From contig JABFGI010000002.1 of NCBI GenBank assembly GCA_013112535.1, positions 248,001 to 312,000 of the forward strand: a stretch of 64,000 bases of DNA, written 5' to 3'. The notes beneath the pieces were generated by a model. That model worked only from the letters and a program-made list of their open reading frames with translations. It did not search any database and had not been told where the DNA came from. The position numbers were made by a program, and so were the translations under genes. Numbering within the stretch: position 1 is the first letter of the stretch; each line of letters begins with the position of its first letter. Of this stretch, positions 26,972 to 35,251 are shown piece by piece. This DNA comes from Pseudomonadota bacterium (GTDB lineage Bacteria; Pseudomonadota; Gammaproteobacteria; Eutrophobiales; Eutrophobiaceae).

Positions 26972-27559
26972 CTACTCACTTAAAACAGGTTGTAACAGGT
27001 TCCGCATCGCCAACCTTGCCCTGTGTAATCTAACTTTTACATTTTGTTCTGTCATGTTCATTTTTTCAGACACTTCCCTGGTCGAGTATCCTTCATAATC
27101 ACGTAATATTAAAATTAGTCGAAAATTATCCGGCAATCTGTCTATAGACTTTTGTAATTGTTGTTTTACTTCAATCGACTCCTGTAACACATCCAGATTA
27201 ACAGGATTTCCCTGATAAGGTTCGACATGGTGTCCGCTCTCATCAAATTCCAGCATCAACTCATCCAAAGACTCTTCCTTTCTGGCTGACTTTTTTCTTA
27301 TCTCGATTAAGGCTTCATTGACAACAATCTGATGTAGCCATGCTTTAAATGTGCCACGTCCTTCATAACTATCAATTTTGGTAATTGCCTTGATAAAAGC
27401 TTCTTGCACACAATCGCTTGCAATAGACTCATCACCCAGTAGCCGATTGGCAAGAAAATTTAAGTCTTTCCAGAATAGCTCAACCAGCCGTTTACAACTG
27501 GCTTGCTCTCCCTTTTGCAGGCCCTTGATTAAATTAACTTCGTCTTCAAGCCTGGCCAT
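26972..27559 (-). CDS. ECF-type RNA polymerase sigma factor
   Basis: This 195-residue sigma factor has region 2 at about 25-95 (LANRLLGDESIASDCVQEAFIKA, GTFKAWLHQIVVNEALIEIRKK) and region 4 at about 130-190 (LPDNFRLILILRDYEGYSTREVSEKM, NVKVRLHRARLAMRNLL). An acidic linker lies between them and there are no extra domains. Its position beside a zinc-finger anti-sigma gene and upstream of hvfABCX suggests it activates the RiPP operon. In Haemophilus an RpoE2-type sigma factor is linked to the hvf locus. The start is only 12 bp after the lysS stop, so basal transcription may come from the prfB-lysS transcript. Confidence 0.93.
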   Translation of the reverse strand: MARLEDEVNLIKGLQKGEQASCKRLVELFWKDLNFLANRLLGDESIASDCVQEAFIKAITKIDSYEGRGTFKAWLHQIVVNEALIEIRKKSARKEESLDELMLEFDESGHHVEPYQGNPVNLDVLQESIEVKQQLQKSIDRLPDNFRLILILRDYEGYSTREVSEKMNMTEQNVKVRLHRARLAMRNLLQPVLSE

Positions 27560-27571
27560 ATCTGGAAAAAC

Positions 27572-29065
27572 TTAGCTATTAACAGGACGCATATGAGGGA
27601 AAAGAATCACGTCCCGAATGGAAGGTGCGTCGGTTAAAAACATAACCAGTCGATCTATACCAATACCTTCACCAGCTGTTGGCGGCATACCGTATTCCAA
27701 TGCAGTAATATAATCATCATCAAAATGCATCGCTTCAAAATCACCGGCATCTTTTTCTGCCACTTGCTTCTTGAAACGCTCGGCCTGATCTTCAGGATCA
27801 TTTAACTCTGAGAAACCGTTCGCTATTTCGCGACCACCGATAAAAAATTCAAATCGATCCGTTACAAAAGGATCATTATCACTCATTCGTGCCAATGGCG
27901 AGACTTCTGTCGGATAATGCGTAATAAATGTTGGAGCCATCAGTTTGTTTTCAACTGTTTTTTCAAAAATTTCAATCTGTATTTTTCCCAGTCCGTAGCT
28001 GTCTTCAATCGGTATATTTAACTCTTCTGCAATCTTGCAAATTGAGTCCATCGAATACAGTTCTTCTTCTTTAACGGATTTATTAAACTTTAAAATTGAT
28101 TCAACCACAGTCATGCATTCAAACTTCTGCCCCAAGTCATAAGTTTCACCTTGATAGGTAATTTTATCGCTTCCACAAAGTTCAATGGCCATATTACGTA
28201 ACATATCTTCAGTCAAATTCATCAGATCTTTGTAATCAGCATAGGCTTCATAAAACTCAAGCATGGTAAATTCCGGATTATGCCTGGGCGATAAACCTTC
28301 ATTTCTGAAACTACGATTTATTTCAAATACTTTTTCAAAACCGCCAACCACCAGACGTTTTAAATATAATTCTGGTGCGATTCGTAAAAATAGATCCATA
28401 TCCAGTGTGTTATGAAACGTCGTAAATGGACGCGCAGTTGCTCCACCGGGAATCACATGCATCATCGGTGTTTCGACTTCCATGAAATCCTGTTTCTTTA
28501 GATAAGATCGAATGAAATCGATCACCTGCGATCTAAGTTTAAACGCATTACGTGTTTCTTCATTCATAATCAGATCAACATAACGTTGACGATAACGCGT
28601 TTCCTGATCGGTTAAACCATGAAACTTTTCAGGCAAGGGTTGTAATGATTTCGTTAATAGAGATATTGAATCGACATGAACACTCAACTCACCTTTGTTG
28701 GTTTTCATTACCGTACCAGTGGCACCAAGAATGTCACCGACATCCCATTTTTTAAACCCGGTGTTATAGACTCCTTCAGGCAAATCATCACGTCTAACAT
28801 AAAGTTGAATCTTGCCCGACATATCCTGTAAATGTGCAAAGGAAGCCTTACCCATAATACGTCGACTCATCATTCGACCCGCAACGGCTACTTTTACTGG
28901 CTCAGCTTCGAGCTCTTCCTTGGTTTTATCATCATATTTATGATGTAAACCCAAAGCCAATGAATCACGTTTAAAATCATTGTTAAACGCATTACCTGCT
29001 TCGCGTAATTCCTGTAATTGTTGACGTCGCTGTGCTATTAAATCGTTTTCAGTTAAATCTGACAT
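27572..29065 (-). CDS. lysS: Lysyl-tRNA synthetase, class II
   Basis: This 497-residue class II enzyme charges tRNA-Lys. The N-terminal OB-fold anticodon domain spans about 60-165 ([21 protein letters not shown]). Class II motif 1 is in [18 protein letters not shown], motif 2 in [26 protein letters not shown], and motif 3 in [32 protein letters not shown]. Length and order are standard. It follows prfB on the same strand, as in many gammaproteobacteria, with 128 bp containing a low-complexity inverted repeat between them. Confidence 0.97.
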   Translation of the reverse strand: MSDLTENDLIAQRRQQLQELREAGNAFNNDFKRDSLALGLHHKYDDKTKEELEAEPVKVAVAGRMMSRRIMGKASFAHLQDMSGKIQLYVRRDDLPEGVYNTGFKKWDVGDILGATGTVMKTNKGELSVHVDSISLLTKSLQPLPEKFHGLTDQETRYRQRYVDLIMNEETRNAFKLRSQVIDFIRSYLKKQDFMEVETPMMHVIPGGATARPFTTFHNTLDMDLFLRIAPELYLKRLVVGGFEKVFEINRSFRNEGLSPRHNPEFTMLEFYEAYADYKDLMNLTEDMLRNMAIELCGSDKITYQGETYDLGQKFECMTVVESILKFNKSVKEEELYSMDSICKIAEELNIPIEDSYGLGKIQIEIFEKTVENKLMAPTFITHYPTEVSPLARMSDNDPFVTDRFEFFIGGREIANGFSELNDPEDQAERFKKQVAEKDAGDFEAMHFDDDYITALEYGMPPTAGEGIGIDRLVMFLTDAPSIRDVILFPHMRPVNS

Positions 29066-29112
29066 ATATTTGCTAATTCCAAATTTTTATTATTAATACA
29101 GAGTTTGAATTG

Positions 29113-29196
29113 TTAAGCGTTAAAAGTGAAGCGTGAAACGCACAATTACACATGACACTAAACTTTTCACGTTCATACTTTTCACATTTTACGTTA
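29113..29196. repeat. Low-complexity inverted repeat between prfB and lysS
   Basis: The left arm is built of AAAAGTGAAGCGTGAAACG-like words. The right arm (29161-29196) is their imperfect reverse complement (TTTTCACGTTCATACTTTTC). The right arm touches the prfB stop codon. The structure could fold into a long imperfect hairpin and resembles, in style, the repeat at 38080-38216. Confidence 0.5.
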
Positions 29197-30292
29197 AAGT
29201 CCACTCTTTAAACTGGCTTCAATAAATCGATCCAGATCGCCATCAAGGACAGCCTGGGTATTACCTGTCTCAACTCCTGTTCTTAAATCCTTGATTCTGG
29301 ATTGGTCAAGAACATAGGACCGTATTTGACTTCCCCAGCCGATATCAGCCTTGGAATCTTCCCGCTCCTGTTTTTCTGAATTCAGCTTTTGTATTTCAAG
29401 TTCATACAGCTTCGCTCGTAATTGCTTCATCGCATGATCTTTATTCTTGTGTTGAGAACGATCATTCTGACATTGTGCCACTGTACCTGTTGGGATATGT
29501 GTCAATCTGACGGCGGAATCTGTTTTATTTACGTGTTGACCTCCAGCACCACTGGCACGATAGGTATCAATACGTAAATCAGCCGGATTAATATCGATTT
29601 CAATATTGTCATCGATTTCAGGCGAAACGAATACTGAAGCAAATGAAGTATGGCGGCGATTACCGGAATCAAAAGGTGATTTTCTGACCAGACGATGTAC
29701 ACCTGTTTCAGTACGTAACCAGCCGAAGGCATAATTACCGGTATATTGAATAGTAGCACTCTTTATTCCAGCAACTTCGCCAGCAGAGACTTCAATGAGT
29801 TCTGTTTTAAAACCGTGCTGTTCGCCCCAACGTAAATACATACGTAACAACATATCAGCCCAATCCTGAGCCTCGGTACCACCAGAACCGGATTGAATAT
29901 CGAGAAAGGCATTATTGGCATCCATATCACCGGAAAACATTCGGCGAAATTCGAGCTTTGCCAGGTGTTGTTCGTTTAATTCGAGATCATCTGACACTGC
30001 AGCTACCGTGTCCTCATCATCTTCTTCAGCAGCAAGCTGTAATAAATCGATTGAATCGGATAGAGAGTCTTGTAGCGAATTAATGGTATTGACTATGTTT
30101 TCCAGATCAACGCGCTCTTTACCCAGTTCCTGCGCCTGCTCCGGATTGTTCCAGATATCCGATTGTTCGAGTTCGCGTAAGACTTCTACCAATCGTTCAG
30201 ACTTTTCATCGTATTCAAAGATACCCCCTTAGCGATGAAACACGCTCCTGCATATCGGTAATTTTGCCAAGAAGTGGACTAATTTCGAGCAT
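29194..30292 (-). CDS. prfB: Peptide chain release factor 2, with programmed +1 frameshift
   Basis: RF2 recognises UGA and UAA stop codons. The gene starts at ATG 30292 ([20 protein letters not shown]). It reads 25 codons to an in-frame TGA at 30215-30217, then shifts +1 (CTT-T to continue [12 protein letters not shown]). The total is 365 residues, the E. coli RF2 length. The anticodon-like SPF tripeptide is in VRKSPFDSG, and the catalytic GGQ is in [17 protein letters not shown]. Both parts are required; the downstream part alone would lack the N-terminal helix. It is followed by lysS on the same strand. Confidence 0.96.
30215..30229 (-). other. RF2 autoregulatory frameshift site
   Basis: On the minus strand the sequence is AGGGGGTATCTTTGA. 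An internal Shine-Dalgarno-like AGGGGG sits at the right distance from the slippery CTT followed by the UGA. This is the classical sequence by which low RF2 levels promote +1 shifting. Confidence 0.93.
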
Positions 30293-30397
30293 TTTATTAA
30301 GCCTGATAGATATAAAAAGAGGCGCATTCTACTATAGGCTTGCACGGCTTGATAGCCATGAAATACACGATAATTATTAATAAGAAAAAGTAGCTAA

Positions 30398-32125
30398 TTA
30401 ACCAGATTGAACCAGTTTCAATTTGGGTTGTTCAGTTTTTTCAACCAGAAATTGTACAAACTCTTCAGCCGGAACCGGTCTTCCTGTGAAATAACCCTGA
30501 ACCTCGTGGCAACCATGTGCTGCCAGATAACTAAGCTGTTCAGCCGTTTCTACTCCTTCTGCAATAACATTAAATCTCAGGCTTTTTGCCATCGCAATGA
30601 TAGCTGAAACAATTGCGGCATCATCTGAGTCTTCCATCAGGTCTCGAACAAATGATTGATCAATTTTTAAAGTATCTAGTGGAAATTTTTTCAAATAGCT
30701 TAATGATGAATAGCCTGTACCAAAGTCATCAATTGAAATGTGTATCCCTCTTGTTTTTAGTTCGTTCAGTATTTCATTACTTTTTTCCACATCTTCTACC
30801 AAAGCGCCTTCTGTTATTTCGAGTTCAACATACTTCGGTGCCAAATCAGAACATATAATTTGATTGAAAATTCGGTGTGCAATATTTTCCTGATTAAACT
30901 GCTTCGGTGAAAGGTTTACCGCGATTCTTATCGCTTCATAACCCTGTTTTTGCCATTCTGAATTTTGATTACACGCTTTTTTCAACACCCAATCCGTAAT
31001 AGGTGCGATTAAACCGGTTTCTTCTGCCAAAGGAATAAAGAGCGCTGGAGAAATCATGCCTTCTTCAGGATCTATCCACCTGATTAATGCTTCAGCACCA
31101 ATAAGCTCATTATTATGAATATTAAATTTAGGCTGGTAATACAATACAAATTCATCTCTTTCTATTGCGCGTCTTAATTTCGTTTCCAGATTCATTCTCA
31201 CCTTTAAATGTGAATTCATGTCTTCTTTATAAAAACGGTAACAATTTCGTCCGCTTTTCTTTGCCTGATACATTGCGCTATCTGCATTTATAAATAAATT
31301 ACCTGCATTGACCTCATCCATTGGATATACCGTTATACCTATGCTCGGTGTCACAAAAATTTCATGTGCATTTATTTCAAATGGCTTTTTCATAAAATCC
31401 AGTACTTTGTCAGCAGTCAGAATAACATCATCGGTATTCTTTAAATCTTCCATAATAATCGTGAATTCATCTCCACCCAGACGAGAAACAGTATCCCCTT
31501 CGCGAGTACACTTTTTTAATCTGTTAGCAACCTCAACTAACAGTTGATCGCCTGCATCATGACCCAGAGTATCATTTACATTTTTAAATCTATCCAGATC
31601 GATAACGAATAACGACACCAGGGTTTTACTCCTGTCAGCATGAATCAGTGCTCTGTCAAGGCGTTCACGAAACAATAAACGATTAGCAAGGCCTGTTAAA
31701 CTATCGTAATTGGCTAAATAACTTAGTTGCTTTAAATCATTTTTTCGCTCTATCGAATAATCAAGGACCCTGTTGATTAAATGACCATCACCCTGTCCTT
31801 TAACAAGATAATCCTGCGCTCCCATTTGAACAATTTCCAGCGCTAATTCTGCATCCGCTTGTCCACTCATAACAACAATAGGGATATTTGAATTTATCGC
31901 CTGTATACGGGAAATAATGCCCACATCATTCGCATCAGGCAGGTTTAAATCAGTAACAATGATATCGAATTCATGATCATGCATGAGCTCAATCGCACCA
32001 TTAATAGTATAAGCCATGACCACATTGTGCTTACCAGGCACAGCATCATAAAGCAGTTCTTTTAAAAGGCGGGAATCTACCGGGTTATCTTCTATTAGTA
32101 ATAATTTTATCGTTCTTGGGCTCAT
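30398..32125 (-). CDS. Response regulator with GGDEF and EAL domains
   Basis: This 575-residue protein has an N-terminal receiver domain (about 5-125) with acidic pocket LLIEDNPVDSRLL, phosphoacceptor Asp in IIVTDLNLPDAND and Lys in DYLVKGQGDG. A GGDEF domain follows (about 140-300) with intact RLGGDEFTIIME. An EAL domain (about 315-560) has an intact catalytic set: GAEALIRW, VNLSPKQF, ELEITEGALV, DDFGTGYSSLSYLKKFPLDTLKID and EGVETAEQ. Both synthesis and hydrolysis of c-di-GMP are possible. It lies 29 bp behind the paralogous gene at 32155-33864, so the two probably form an operon. Confidence 0.94.
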   Translation of the reverse strand: MSPRTIKLLLIEDNPVDSRLLKELLYDAVPGKHNVVMAYTINGAIELMHDHEFDIIVTDLNLPDANDVGIISRIQAINSNIPIVVMSGQADAELALEIVQMGAQDYLVKGQGDGHLINRVLDYSIERKNDLKQLSYLANYDSLTGLANRLLFRERLDRALIHADRSKTLVSLFVIDLDRFKNVNDTLGHDAGDQLLVEVANRLKKCTREGDTVSRLGGDEFTIIMEDLKNTDDVILTADKVLDFMKKPFEINAHEIFVTPSIGITVYPMDEVNAGNLFINADSAMYQAKKSGRNCYRFYKEDMNSHLKVRMNLETKLRRAIERDEFVLYYQPKFNIHNNELIGAEALIRWIDPEEGMISPALFIPLAEETGLIAPITDWVLKKACNQNSEWQKQGYEAIRIAVNLSPKQFNQENIAHRIFNQIICSDLAPKYVELEITEGALVEDVEKSNEILNELKTRGIHISIDDFGTGYSSLSYLKKFPLDTLKIDQSFVRDLMEDSDDAAIVSAIIAMAKSLRFNVIAEGVETAEQLSYLAAHGCHEVQGYFTGRPVPAEEFVQFLVEKTEQPKLKLVQSG

Positions 32126-32154
32126 AATAATTTCTCCATGTGATTAAATAACCA

Positions 32155-33864
32155 CTAAGCTGCATTCTTCTGCGCAGCCATCATGTTTGAGATTTTGTCT
32201 GCATTAACAGGCGGGCTAAAATAATACCCCTGAATTTCATCTATATTATTTTCTTTTAGAAAATCCAGTTGCTCACGATTTTCAACACCCTCTGCTATGA
32301 CATTTATACCCAAATCCTGGGCTAGTTTGATAATGGCAGACGTTATTGCTGCTTCCCTGCTTTTTGAGGTGACATCTTTAATAAAAGAACGGTCTATTTT
32401 CAATGTATCGACCAGAAACTTTCTCAGATAATTAAATGAACTGTAACCCGTACCAAAATCATCGATAGCAATACTCACTCCCATCTCCTTGAGCATATCG
32501 AGTATAGACATTGTCGATTTTGTATTTTGTATGAGTATGCTTTCTGTTAGTTCAACCTCAAGCATGTCAGGACTTAATCCCGTTTCATTTAGTATATTAC
32601 TAACCGATTTACTAAAATCTTTTTGCAATAATTGCTGCCCTGATAAGTTCACTGCAATTTTACCCACAGGCAATCCGGCTTGCTGCCAGGACATATGTTG
32701 TTCACATGCTGCTTTTAGAACCCAGTTTCCAACTTTGGAAATCATTCCGTTCTGTTCTAACAATGGAATAAATTTGGTTGGACATATTAAACCATGGTCA
32801 GGATGCCCCCAACGTAATAAGGCTTCACTTCCAGTAATACTACAGGTAGAAATATCAATTTTTGGTTGAAACTGTAGAAAAAACTCTTCGTCCGTAACTG
32901 CACGTCTTAATTCACTATTCAGATTTATTTTTTCATTATTATTCCTTTTATTAAATGTATTTTCATAAAATACATACTTGTTTCGACCGGATCGTTTGGC
33001 TTGATACATTGCTGAATCTGCATTCTTTATAATGTCGAGAATATCCTCACCATGCTCTGGATAATATGCAATACCAATACTACTGGTAATGAAAAGACTG
33101 TTTTCAGCTATATGATAAGGTTCGGATAAACCCGCAGTGATCTTTTCAGCTACGATGGCTACATTTTCCTTATAATCAATGCCTTCAAGTATAATTGCGA
33201 ATTCGTCACCACCTAAACGCGCGACGGTATCTACCTCTCGAACAAAGCCCTTTAAACGTTCAGCGACATCAATTAATAATTGGTCACCAATATCATGTCC
33301 CAATGCGTCATTAATCGGGTTGAAATTATCGAGGTCAAGATATAAGAGAGCAATGAATTCATTACGACGAGATGCATTTTGAATTGCATGTTCAATTCGT
33401 ACCTGAAATAAAGAGCGATTGGCCAGACCGGTTAAATGATCATAATGCGCCAATTGCATAATATCATCTTGCATATGTTTCCGCTCGATTGCGTAATTTA
33501 ATGCTCGGGATAATTGCCACTCATCAATTTGTCCTTTAACAAGATAATCCTGAGCACCTGCTTTCACTGTTTCCAGTGCAAATTTTTCATTAGCTTCTCC
33601 GGAAAGGACAACAATCGGTAAATCTATAGCATGCGATCTTAACGCAGTTATATTTGCAACACCGACACCATCCGGCAGGTTCATATCGAGTATGGCTACT
33701 TGAAATGTTTCATTTATTACCTTCTCTAGTGCCTTTGCCAACGTCCCGACGATATGTAAGCGATAATGTACTTCATTCGGTTGTTTCAACATCACTTCAA
33801 CAAGCCTGGCATCGCCCGGATTATCTTCAACGAGTAGGATATTAATAGTGTTAATTTTGTCCAT
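32155..33864 (-). CDS. Response regulator with GGDEF and EAL domains, paralogue
   Basis: This 569-residue protein has the same architecture as its downstream neighbour. The receiver domain (about 6-130) has LLVEDNPGDARLV, AILDMNLPDGVGV and DYLVKGQIDEWQL. The GGDEF domain has RLGGDEFAIILEG. The EAL domain has GSEALLRW, VNLSGQQ, EVELTESILI, DDFGTGYSSFNYL and EGVENREQ. All main catalytic residues look intact. The pair probably arose by tandem duplication. The first gene of the pair is preceded by about 370 bp containing an IS remnant, beyond which lies a truncated-looking sensor gene. Confidence 0.94.
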   Translation of the reverse strand: MDKINTINILLVEDNPGDARLVEVMLKQPNEVHYRLHIVGTLAKALEKVINETFQVAILDMNLPDGVGVANITALRSHAIDLPIVVLSGEANEKFALETVKAGAQDYLVKGQIDEWQLSRALNYAIERKHMQDDIMQLAHYDHLTGLANRSLFQVRIEHAIQNASRRNEFIALLYLDLDNFNPINDALGHDIGDQLLIDVAERLKGFVREVDTVARLGGDEFAIILEGIDYKENVAIVAEKITAGLSEPYHIAENSLFITSSIGIAYYPEHGEDILDIIKNADSAMYQAKRSGRNKYVFYENTFNKRNNNEKINLNSELRRAVTDEEFFLQFQPKIDISTCSITGSEALLRWGHPDHGLICPTKFIPLLEQNGMISKVGNWVLKAACEQHMSWQQAGLPVGKIAVNLSGQQLLQKDFSKSVSNILNETGLSPDMLEVELTESILIQNTKSTMSILDMLKEMGVSIAIDDFGTGYSSFNYLRKFLVDTLKIDRSFIKDVTSKSREAAITSAIIKLAQDLGINVIAEGVENREQLDFLKENNIDEIQGYYFSPPVNADKISNMMAAQKNAA

Positions 33865-34182
33865 AAAAAATTAATTTCTAAAAAACTATGCCTGTAAACT
33901 TATATTGCTGTTGAACATTTATTATTAAAATCACTACTTTAAACAACGCATTTACTTACGTGTTGTATCGGCAGAGCCAATAAAAAACTTTAGCTGAATA
34001 CGGGAAAATAGATAGAAAATAAATAACTTTAGAAAATCATAAAGTTAATATTCTTATATAAATCAATGTATTATGAATTATATCAGTAAATTAATCTTAG
34101 ACTTGATAGTGGTTTATCGAATAATTAATAACTGGTTGTGATCAGGCTATATGTTCTTGATCATTTTAGAGTTTTTTTGAAA
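33865..34182. other. AT-rich gap without a recognisable gene
   Basis: No convincing coding frame is present on either strand. Near its right end GATCATTT pairs with AAATGATC around AGAGTTTTTTTG (about 34159-34187). The gap probably contains the promoter of the two response-regulator genes and decayed sequence left of the IS remnant. Confidence 0.5.
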
Positions 34183-34476
34183 TGATCTGCCTCTAGTTTA
34201 ACGGAGAACTTTTTATTTAATTATAGGAGTTTTCCAATGAGAAACACATACAATCAAGCGTTCAAAGATGAAGCGGTAACCTTGGCACTAGGCAGTCAAG
34301 AACCTGTCCGTAAAATTGCGTTAGTCTTAGGGGGTCATACACAAACCTTGGGTAACTGAGTACGTAAAGCAATGAGTGAATCAAAATCAAAAACGGTGTC
34401 TAAACCGAGCAAACAGGATTATCAGGCATTAGAGCGAGAATTACATAAAGCCAAGAAAGAGCTGGATCAGCAATAA
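34183..34476 (+). mobile_element. IS3-type element remnant
   Basis: TGATCTGCC at 34183 resembles an IS3-group terminal repeat beginning TG, and it is followed by a decayed orfA. No orfB (DDE integrase) and no right terminal repeat are visible. What remains is an inactive left-end fragment. Confidence 0.55.
34237..34476 (+). pseudogene. IS3-family transposase OrfA, broken
   Basis: Eighty codons from ATG 34237 to TAA 34474-34476 encode the N-terminal OrfA helix-turn-helix. It begins MRNTYNQAFKDEAV, continues through VRKIALVLG and HTQTLGN, and then has VRKAMSES. A TGA at 34357-34359 (codon 41) sits where OrfA proteins carry Trp (LGNWVRKAM), a single-base TGG to TGA change. The part after the stop (SKQDYQALERELHKAKKELDQQ) is the usual coiled-coil, cut short. 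TATAGGAG stands eleven bases before the ATG, so the original translation signal survives. Confidence 0.8.
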
Positions 34477-34605
34477 GCGTTTTAAATTTTTCTACCCTGG
34501 AATTTATCGTCATATCATGGATATCATACAAGCATCTACTTCCTTGTATTAGTTTGAAATAACAGTAAATAAAACAATTACGATTTTGACTATTAATCTA
34601 ACGCC

Positions 34606-35136
34606 TTATCTTAATTGGGAAACAAGTAATAATTTTTTATTATCATCTTGATCAAGTTGGCTAAATGCCAAGTCAACCTTCTTTAAGGTATTTATAAAAC
34701 CTGAATCGGCAACAACATTGGCATAACCTAATAAATCCTCGTTAAAATTATGCCATTTTTCAAAACCAATTCTGTAACGCATTAATAACTCAGCATCTGA
34801 TTCATCTGCAATAGCTTTTAACTGGTAATAATGAATAAGATGATCTGATATCAGGTCTGACAATTGCCTGAGTTCGTTTATCACCTGTTGTTCATTACTG
34901 GCTTGCAGTAGTTGAAACTGGGTTCTGGAAATCGATAGCATTTCATTATGCATTTTAGAAATGAGTAACGATTTTTGTTTTAATAATTCACTACTAACCG
35001 TCAATTTTCGTAATTGCTTCTGATGAAGATTATTAACTCCAACAGTAAAAAGAGTCAAAAAAATGAACAAACCTATCCACTTTAATGTTATTCCGATATA
35101 ACTGTCCCGGTTTAGCGTTATTATCCTAGTATTCAT
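34606..35136 (-). CDS. Short membrane protein resembling a sensor input region
   Basis: This 176-residue protein has one transmembrane helix (about 17-33). It is followed by about 140 residues of helical, Leu/Gln-rich sequence (LLKQKSLLISKMHNEMLSISRTQFQLLQAS, LRQLSDLISDHLIHYYQLKA) that resembles the four-helix-bundle periplasmic domain of chemoreceptors and sensor kinases. The second transmembrane helix and any output domain are missing. Its 3' end lies 130 bp from the IS3 remnant, and downstream are response-regulator genes on the same strand. It may therefore be the truncated remains of a sensor kinase or receptor gene. A naturally short protein is the alternative. Confidence 0.55.
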   Translation of the reverse strand: MNTRIITLNRDSYIGITLKWIGLFIFLTLFTVGVNNLHQKQLRKLTVSSELLKQKSLLISKMHNEMLSISRTQFQLLQASNEQQVINELRQLSDLISDHLIHYYQLKAIADESDAELLMRYRIGFEKWHNFNEDLLGYANVVADSGFINTLKKVDLAFSQLDQDDNKKLLLVSQLR

Positions 35137-35251
35137 ACAGTCTTTAACTGCCTAATTCACGATTTCTTTAAGAAAAATGCAAGAATAAGACCAACAAAGA
35201 TAATTATGCTAAAAATTCATTTTGACAGGAAACGCTTAAAAGATTTAGAGC

